NCBI GenBank assembly: GCA_023439545.1
Contig: JAEXNT010000004.1
Location: forward strand, 1 to 42,946
Origin: Bacillota bacterium
Lineage (GTDB): Bacteria; Bacillota; Clostridia; Acetivibrionales; DTU013
Reading direction: 5' to 3'
DNA: 42,946 bases
Shown here: positions 39,353 to 42,946 of the stretch, in pieces
How the letters are laid out: the number at the start of each line of letters is the position of its first letter
Numbering within the stretch: position 1 is the first letter of the stretch
Notes under the pieces: model-generated
Told to the model about the DNA's origin: nothing
What the model saw: only the letters and a program-made list of their open reading frames with translations
Databases searched by the model: none
Program-made: the position numbers and the translations under genes

Positions 39353-40495
39353 ATGGATAAGAAGGATGCCCGTAAAATACTCGGGGTTACTAAAGAAACA
39401 AGCCGTAACGATATTGAAAGGAAATATTCCATATTGCTGAAGAAGCACAGAGCGGCCAGTCTGCCGCCGGACAAGTCCGAAGAGGATGCGGCGGAGGAGG
39501 GCACACCTGAAAGCAGTGCATTGCAGGCGGCTTCAGCTATACCCCAAAAAGAACCTGTGGCGGAAGAGTATTCTTTTGATCAGATAACCGAGGCGTACAA
39601 TGTTCTTATGGGTTATGAGGTTACGGTCAAAGAGGAGCCTCCGAGCAAGGTAGCGCCTCTATTAAAAAAAGCAGGCATAGACGAAAAGAAAGCGCGGAAT
39701 TTTTTCTATTATTATAAATTATATATTTTAGGTGCGCTGGCTTTGGCGGTTGCTTTATTCTTTGGCATCCGAAGCTTTGTCAACAGAGTCGAGCCGGACT
39801 TCAACATAGCCTTCCTTGGCGCCTTCAGTTATCTCGATGCTGTTGATAAGCTCAGCGAGGATATTAAGCAAAACATCCCCGAGATAAAGGAACCCGGGAT
39901 AGACGGCGCAATGCTGACAACAGCCCACAAGCCGGATGAACAGCAGTCGTCCGGCAATCAGCCTTCAGGCACACAGCAGCAAGGCACGGGCACACAGCCC
40001 TCAGATACAGGTGCACAGCCGACTACAGGCAGTCAGAGCCAAACGGACCCCCAGCAGCAGTATGCAATGGAGATGAAGGCCATGGTGCTTATTGCCGCCG
40101 GTGACGTCGATGTATTTATAGTAGATAGGGACAGGTACGAACAGTATGCTAAAAGGGGCTTGTTTCTGAGCCTTGACGATATTGCGCCAAAGCTTGGCGC
40201 CGATGTTGAAAAGAATAAAGAGCTGATTGACAGTATAGAAGAAGACAAAGATCCTCTGGAAACGAGCGGGACCAAGGATAACCAGTCAGCAGGTTCCGGG
40301 ACCGGGAGCTCTGCAGATAATACTGCCGGCGATTCCACTATGGATGTACAGCCGCATCTTTATGGTATAGATGTTTCCAACAGCACAGTGTTGAAAGAGG
40401 CCGGCGTGATTGGTGAAGAGAAGATAGCCGCCATATTTGCCAGTTCAAAGAGGATCGATAAGGCTGAAAAGTTCATTCAATACCTTATAAAATGA
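39353..40495 (+). CDS. Membrane protein with split, HPD-less J-like domain
   Basis: The 380-aa protein starts with J-domain-like helices I and II (DARKILGVTKETSRNDIERKYSILLKKH, 5-32). Where the HPD motif should be there is an acidic Pro/Ala/Glu-rich insert (33-72), and a helix-III-like YSFDQITEAYNVLMG follows (73-87). One membrane segment lies at about 121-139. The C-terminal part (150-380) should be outside; it has two low-complexity Gln/Ser/Thr/Gly blocks and a DVDVFIVDRDRYEQYAKRGLFLSLDDI segment reminiscent of periplasmic binding proteins. Function unknown. It sits between lysS and the sigma-B module with short gaps. Confidence 0.7.
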   Translation: MDKKDARKILGVTKETSRNDIERKYSILLKKHRAASLPPDKSEEDAAEEGTPESSALQAASAIPQKEPVAEEYSFDQITEAYNVLMGYEVTVKEEPPSKVAPLLKKAGIDEKKARNFFYYYKLYILGALALAVALFFGIRSFVNRVEPDFNIAFLGAFSYLDAVDKLSEDIKQNIPEIKEPGIDGAMLTTAHKPDEQQSSGNQPSGTQQQGTGTQPSDTGAQPTTGSQSQTDPQQQYAMEMKAMVLIAAGDVDVFIVDRDRYEQYAKRGLFLSLDDIAPKLGADVEKNKELIDSIEEDKDPLETSGTKDNQSAGSGTGSSADNTAGDSTMDVQPHLYGIDVSNSTVLKEAGVIGEEKIAAIFASSKRIDKAEKFIQYLIK

Positions 40496-40513
40496 AACAG
40501 GAGGATAAAGTAA

Positions 40514-40828
40514 ATGTCAAGCGAATTGGTTTTCAGGGAAGAATTTTCGGAAAATACCGCCAAAGTCATAGTAAGCGGTGAAATTGATATTTACACCGCC
40601 CAGTTATTCAAGGAAAAGCTTTACCACACCGTTGACAAAAACGATATGGATCTCGTGATAGATTGCGGGAACCTGAACTATATCGACAGCACGGGCCTCG
40701 GTATATTTGTCGGGGCGCTTAAGAAAACAAGGCAAAAGGGCAGGAATATATTCATCGAAAATGTCAGGGATAACATAAGGAAGTTATTTGTCATAACAGG
40801 GCTCGATAAATTATTTACATTGCGCTGA
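40514..40828 (+). CDS. STAS-domain anti-sigma factor antagonist (RsbV/SpoIIAA-like)
   Basis: The 104-aa protein has the STAS fold with KVIVSGEIDIYTAQLFKEKL and the phosphorylation-site motif YIDSTGLG; Ser59 is the expected target. Dephosphorylated RsbV-type proteins bind the anti-sigma kinase and release the sigma factor. Spacing to the HATPase gene (24 bp) and the following sigma gene gives the rsbV-rsbW-sigB order. GGAGGAT lies before the ATG. A sporulation SpoIIAA identity is less likely because the sigma factor does not look like SpoIIAC. Confidence 0.92.
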   Translation: MSSELVFREEFSENTAKVIVSGEIDIYTAQLFKEKLYHTVDKNDMDLVIDCGNLNYIDSTGLGIFVGALKKTRQKGRNIFIENVRDNIRKLFVITGLDKLFTLR

Positions 40829-40852
40829 AGCAGCCTAAAAGGAGCGATAAAG

Positions 40853-41257
40853 ATGGAGTCACATGACAGGATCGCAATAACGCTGCCGTGCAAGGCAGAG
40901 TACGTGAGCGTTGCCAGACTCACCGCGTCGGGGGTGGCCAACAGGGCCGGTTTTGATATCGATACCGTTGAAGATATCAAAGTGGCAGTATCGGAGGTTT
41001 GCAGCAGGATCATAGGCGTTGCCGAAAACAGCGGCAATAAATATGAAATAGAATTCAACATTTTCGCAAACAAATTGATCATCAACTTTTCTTCCGATAT
41101 CAAGAAAATAGACTGCATATTCCAAAACGACGAAGACGGTTTGGGCATGTCTATCATAAATGCTTTTATGGATGCCGTCGAGTATTGCCCCGAAAACAAA
41201 AGCTATATGCTTTCGATGACGAAAAATTTTGAGGTGATATCCCGCAATGGATTTTGA
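40853..41257 (+). CDS. RsbW/SpoIIAB-like HATPase with degenerate ATP-binding motifs
   Basis: The 134-aa protein aligns with RsbW-type anti-sigma factors (DIKVAVSEVCSRIIGVAEN, then GLGMSIINAFMDAVEY). In the N-box, RsbW has SEACTNAVKHA; here Asn is replaced by Arg52 and the His is lost. The DxGxG (G1) motif is missing; the corresponding stretch reads NFSSDIKK. The G2-like GLG (96-98) remains. It therefore probably binds its partners but may not phosphorylate them. It overlaps the sigma gene by 11 nt, which implies coupled translation and suggests it binds that sigma factor. Confidence 0.85.
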   Translation: MESHDRIAITLPCKAEYVSVARLTASGVANRAGFDIDTVEDIKVAVSEVCSRIIGVAENSGNKYEIEFNIFANKLIINFSSDIKKIDCIFQNDEDGLGMSIINAFMDAVEYCPENKSYMLSMTKNFEVISRNGF

Positions 41258-42008
41258 TAGCAGGACTTCTGTTTTGCGGGAACCGGAGGATACCGATTCC
41301 CTTTTCGAGAGATATGTAAGGTATAAGAATGTCGCCGACAGGAATGAACTGGTGAGCAGGCATTTATACCTTGCTGAAATAATTTCGCGCAAGTTCCAGA
41401 ACCGCGGGGTGGATTTCGACGACATATACCAGGTCGCCTGCGTTGCGCTCATCAAGGCTGTCGAACGCTTCAATCCCGATAAGGGTTTCAAGTTCGTCAG
41501 TTTTGCCACGCCTACCGTCATTGGAGAGGTTAAAAGATATTTTCGCGACAAAAGCTCTGCTATCAGGATACCGCGCCGTATTTACGAGGTCTACCAGAAA
41601 GTCAATCTTGCCAGGGATCAGCTGACACAGGAATTGCACAGATCACCGAAAGCCGATGAGATCGCTTCCTTCCTCAATATTAAGGAAGAAACCGTTCTTG
41701 AAATAATTGAATCATGGAATGCATACAACATTCAGTCTTTTGACCAGAATGTATTCAACGACGACGATCTGGAACTGCACGAGACGATAGGCGATGAGGA
41801 TGCCACTTTTGAGAAGATAGAGAACAGGGATTTTCTGGAGAAAAGTCTTGATAAGTTCAACGAAGCAGAAAAGGAATTTATCCGTCTGCGTTATTTCGGA
41901 CGGAAAACACAGAAGGAAATCGCCGATGATATGGGTGTTTCACAAATGTATGTTTCCAGACTTGAACGCAAGATACTTGAGCGCTTCAGGGGTATGCTGT
42001 CAAAGTAA
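41247..42008 (+). CDS. sigB: RNA polymerase sigma factor of the SigB/SigF/SigG group
   Basis: The 253-aa sigma factor has region 2 (NRGVDFDDIYQVACVALIKAVERF, then FKFVSFATPTVIGEVKRYFRD), region 3 (IPRRIYEVYQKVN) and region 4 with the helix-turn-helix TQKEIADDMGVSQMYVSRLERKIL. The STAS-HATPase-sigma order matches both the general stress SigB and the spoIIA operon. The sequence lacks obvious SigF or SigG signatures and the operon continues with a second HATPase, so SigB-like is preferred. GAGGTGA precedes the ATG inside the upstream gene. Confidence 0.92.
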   Translation: MDFDSRTSVLREPEDTDSLFERYVRYKNVADRNELVSRHLYLAEIISRKFQNRGVDFDDIYQVACVALIKAVERFNPDKGFKFVSFATPTVIGEVKRYFRDKSSAIRIPRRIYEVYQKVNLARDQLTQELHRSPKADEIASFLNIKEETVLEIIESWNAYNIQSFDQNVFNDDDLELHETIGDEDATFEKIENRDFLEKSLDKFNEAEKEFIRLRYFGRKTQKEIADDMGVSQMYVSRLERKILERFRGMLSK

Positions 42009-42050
42009 AAAAGTCGCCGGGTTAGTTTCAAATATGCAATAATACTGCCT

Positions 42051-42075
42051 GTTTACAGGGCCTTTTATCGGGTAA
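42051..42075 (+). promoter_or_regulatory. Candidate sigma-B promoter of the second HATPase gene
   Basis: GTTTAC (42051-42056), a 13-nt spacer and GGGTAA (42070-42075) closely match the sigma-B pattern (GTTTAA-N12-15-GGGTAT). Transcription would start near 42082. It lies 43 bp after the sigB stop. Confidence 0.65.
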
Positions 42076-42141
42076 CATATACATATGACAGCGTCGCGTG
42101 TCTACAGAGGTATAATAATTGATTCAAGGACGTGGAACGGC

Positions 42142-42579
42142 TTGAAAAGTCTGAAGGTATACAGTAACCTTGTGCCCAGTAATATAAACAATATAGGTAT
42201 CATTGTGGATGGTTTGCTGAACAGCTTGCAGAAAACGTGCGGACAGCTCAATGATACAACTCTTTTCGACCTGAAGGTCATTCTAAACGAACTTTTGATA
42301 AATGCGATACTGCATGGCAACAGAGAAAACGAAAACAAGTCGGTAAGGATCAGCGCAGACATCGCGGATAAAAGAGAACTGTACATTATAATAGAAGACG
42401 AAGGCTGCGGGTACGATTATTCAAAGCTATGCAGTGAGCAAGACTCTCATCCGTGCGAAACCGATCCGGAAGATGTGTGCGAATGCGGGAGAGGCCTCAA
42501 TATAGTGAAATGCCTGTGCGATCGGATGAAAGTCAACACGAAAGGCAATAAGATCATTATAATGAAGCGCATCGAATAA
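42142..42579 (+). CDS. RsbW-like anti-sigma HATPase with intact ATP site and Cys-rich lid
   Basis: This HATPase has canonical motifs. The N-box is NELLINAILHG (Asn54 in this numbering), G1 is DEGCG (86-90), and G2 is GRGLNIV (116-122). The ATP lid between G1 and G2 is cysteine rich: four Cys in the order C-x7-C-x7-C-x-C, plus a His. The frame is open back to ATG 42085, but that ATG lies only a few bases after the predicted sigma-B start site and has no ribosome binding site. TTG 42142, with AAGGA upstream, is preferred (145 aa). It is probably the active kinase or anti-sigma factor of the module. Confidence 0.82.
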   Translation: MKSLKVYSNLVPSNINNIGIIVDGLLNSLQKTCGQLNDTTLFDLKVILNELLINAILHGNRENENKSVRISADIADKRELYIIIEDEGCGYDYSKLCSEQDSHPCETDPEDVCECGRGLNIVKCLCDRMKVNTKGNKIIIMKRIE

Positions 42580-42612
42580 TCGTTTATATGCCGATTTACG
42601 GTATACCCAATT

Positions 42613-42643
42613 ACCGGGGCTGCGAACAGCGGCTCCGGTTTTT
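42613..42643 (+). terminator. Intrinsic terminator of the sigma-B module
   Basis: ACCGGGGCTGC and GCGGCTCCGGT pair with minor mismatches around GAACA, followed by TTTTT. Confidence 0.85.
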
Positions 42644-42675
42644 GTATATGGCTTATTGCGCCGGCACATAAGCTT

Positions 42676-42760
42676 CATTAATATATTTTGCAGAATGCAA
42701 AATGTTTCATTAATGTAACGTTTTCGCTGTGCGAAAACATATATATGCTGCGCAGCATAT
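42676..42760. repeat. Three consecutive hairpins
   Basis: Hairpin 1 is ATTTTGC-AGAAT-GCAAAAT with outer CATTAAT/ATTAATG arms. Hairpin 2 is GTTTTCGC-TGT-GCGAAAAC (42720-42738). Hairpin 3 is the perfect palindrome ATATGCTGC/GCAGCATAT (42743-42760). They contain no ORF. They could be a dispersed intergenic repeat or a structured RNA. Confidence 0.65.
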
Positions 42761-42915
42761 TAATTGGCTGTAATCGACAAGGTCAATTGCCGGTTCCGGG
42801 GGCGGATCTTGACTTTTCGCCATGAAACCGGAGTAAAACAGGAGTATGCAACGATAAAACCGAGCATAAAAAAGAGAACCAGGAATAAATCAGCGTGATA
42901 CAGGTAAAAGCTAAT

Positions 42916-42946
42916 ATGTGTGGGTTGAACGGGGCCTTGCGCGGTG
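42916..42946 (+). CDS. Possible first codons of a class II glutamine amidotransferase (AsnB-like), cut by window end
   Basis: Only ten codons are present: MCGLNGALRG. A Cys directly after Met followed by Gly is the hallmark of N-terminal-nucleophile amidotransferases such as asparagine synthetase B (MCGIxG). The ribosome binding site is weak and the evidence is minimal; it could be chance. Confidence 0.25.
   Translation, partial: MCGLNGALRG

Noticed and set aside
40514..42008. spoIIA operon (spoIIAA-spoIIAB-sigF)
   Set aside because: The HATPase lacks the catalytic motifs needed in SpoIIAB, a second HATPase follows, and a sigma-B type promoter is present, so a stress-type module is preferred.

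Overview
The window looks like chromosomal DNA from a spore-forming anaerobic Firmicute, most likely class Clostridia. The evidence is spoIIR, sleB, a GerMN-domain lipoprotein, S-layer-homology proteins, strong AGGAGG-type ribosome binding sites, ATG/GTG/TTG starts and a moderate GC content broken by one AT-rich block. I recognise no rRNA, tRNA or CRISPR array. No phage is evident.

Layout. 1-441: 5' part of a YtrB/CcmA-like ABC ATPase, leftward, with a consensus promoter overlapped by a perfect 15-bp inverted repeat. 559-1611: RluA-type pseudouridine synthase. 1791-3132: c-di-AMP (ydaO/yuaA) riboswitch and the secreted peptidoglycan-binding protein it controls. 3278-8786: uvsE, a 46-codon gene, a glycerol-1-phosphate dehydrogenase/HAD phosphatase pair (araM/araL type) and tex. 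8801-9658: membrane protein. 9661-12150: leftward run of sleB and five small unrecognised proteins, three with very hydrophobic segments, probably spore related. 12372-13244: thioredoxin-reductase-like flavoprotein whose NADPH site looks lost.

13371-15743 is an AT-rich accessory island bounded by two inverted copies of a ~185-195-bp foldback (MITE-like) repeat. It carries a cysteine-rich flavodoxin-family protein with a LexA-like box in its promoter, a small membrane ORF, and an AbrB-like/RelE-ParE-like toxin-antitoxin operon with five 8-bp iterons in its leader. Just outside lies a compact transcription unit for a 30-aa basic peptide.

16022-22185 is mostly housekeeping and wall synthesis: YkuK-like protein, ArsR regulator, GerMN lipoprotein, ddl, murI, DUF1934 protein, argS. 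22501-24519: glycoside-hydrolase-like protein, leftward. 24825-31029: two SLH proteins and an S41 C-terminal processing protease. 31283-36878: pyrG, a TetR regulator with a palindromic operator and its membrane-protein partner, spoIIR with a candidate sigma-F promoter, and an IMP dehydrogenase that closely resembles the protozoan Tritrichomonas foetus enzyme. 37207-42579: greA, lysS, a membrane protein with a split J-like domain, and a sigma-B module (STAS antagonist, HATPase, sigma factor, second HATPase). The HATPase inside the module has lost key ATP-binding residues. The second one is intact, has a cysteine-rich ATP lid, and lies behind a good sigma-B-type promoter. The window ends in intergenic hairpins and possibly the first codons of a class II glutamine amidotransferase.

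The most unusual elements are the two-HATPase sigma-B module, the foldback-bounded island with LexA-like and iteron control, the spore-linked microprotein cluster, the atypical thioredoxin reductase and the T. foetus-type IMP dehydrogenase.
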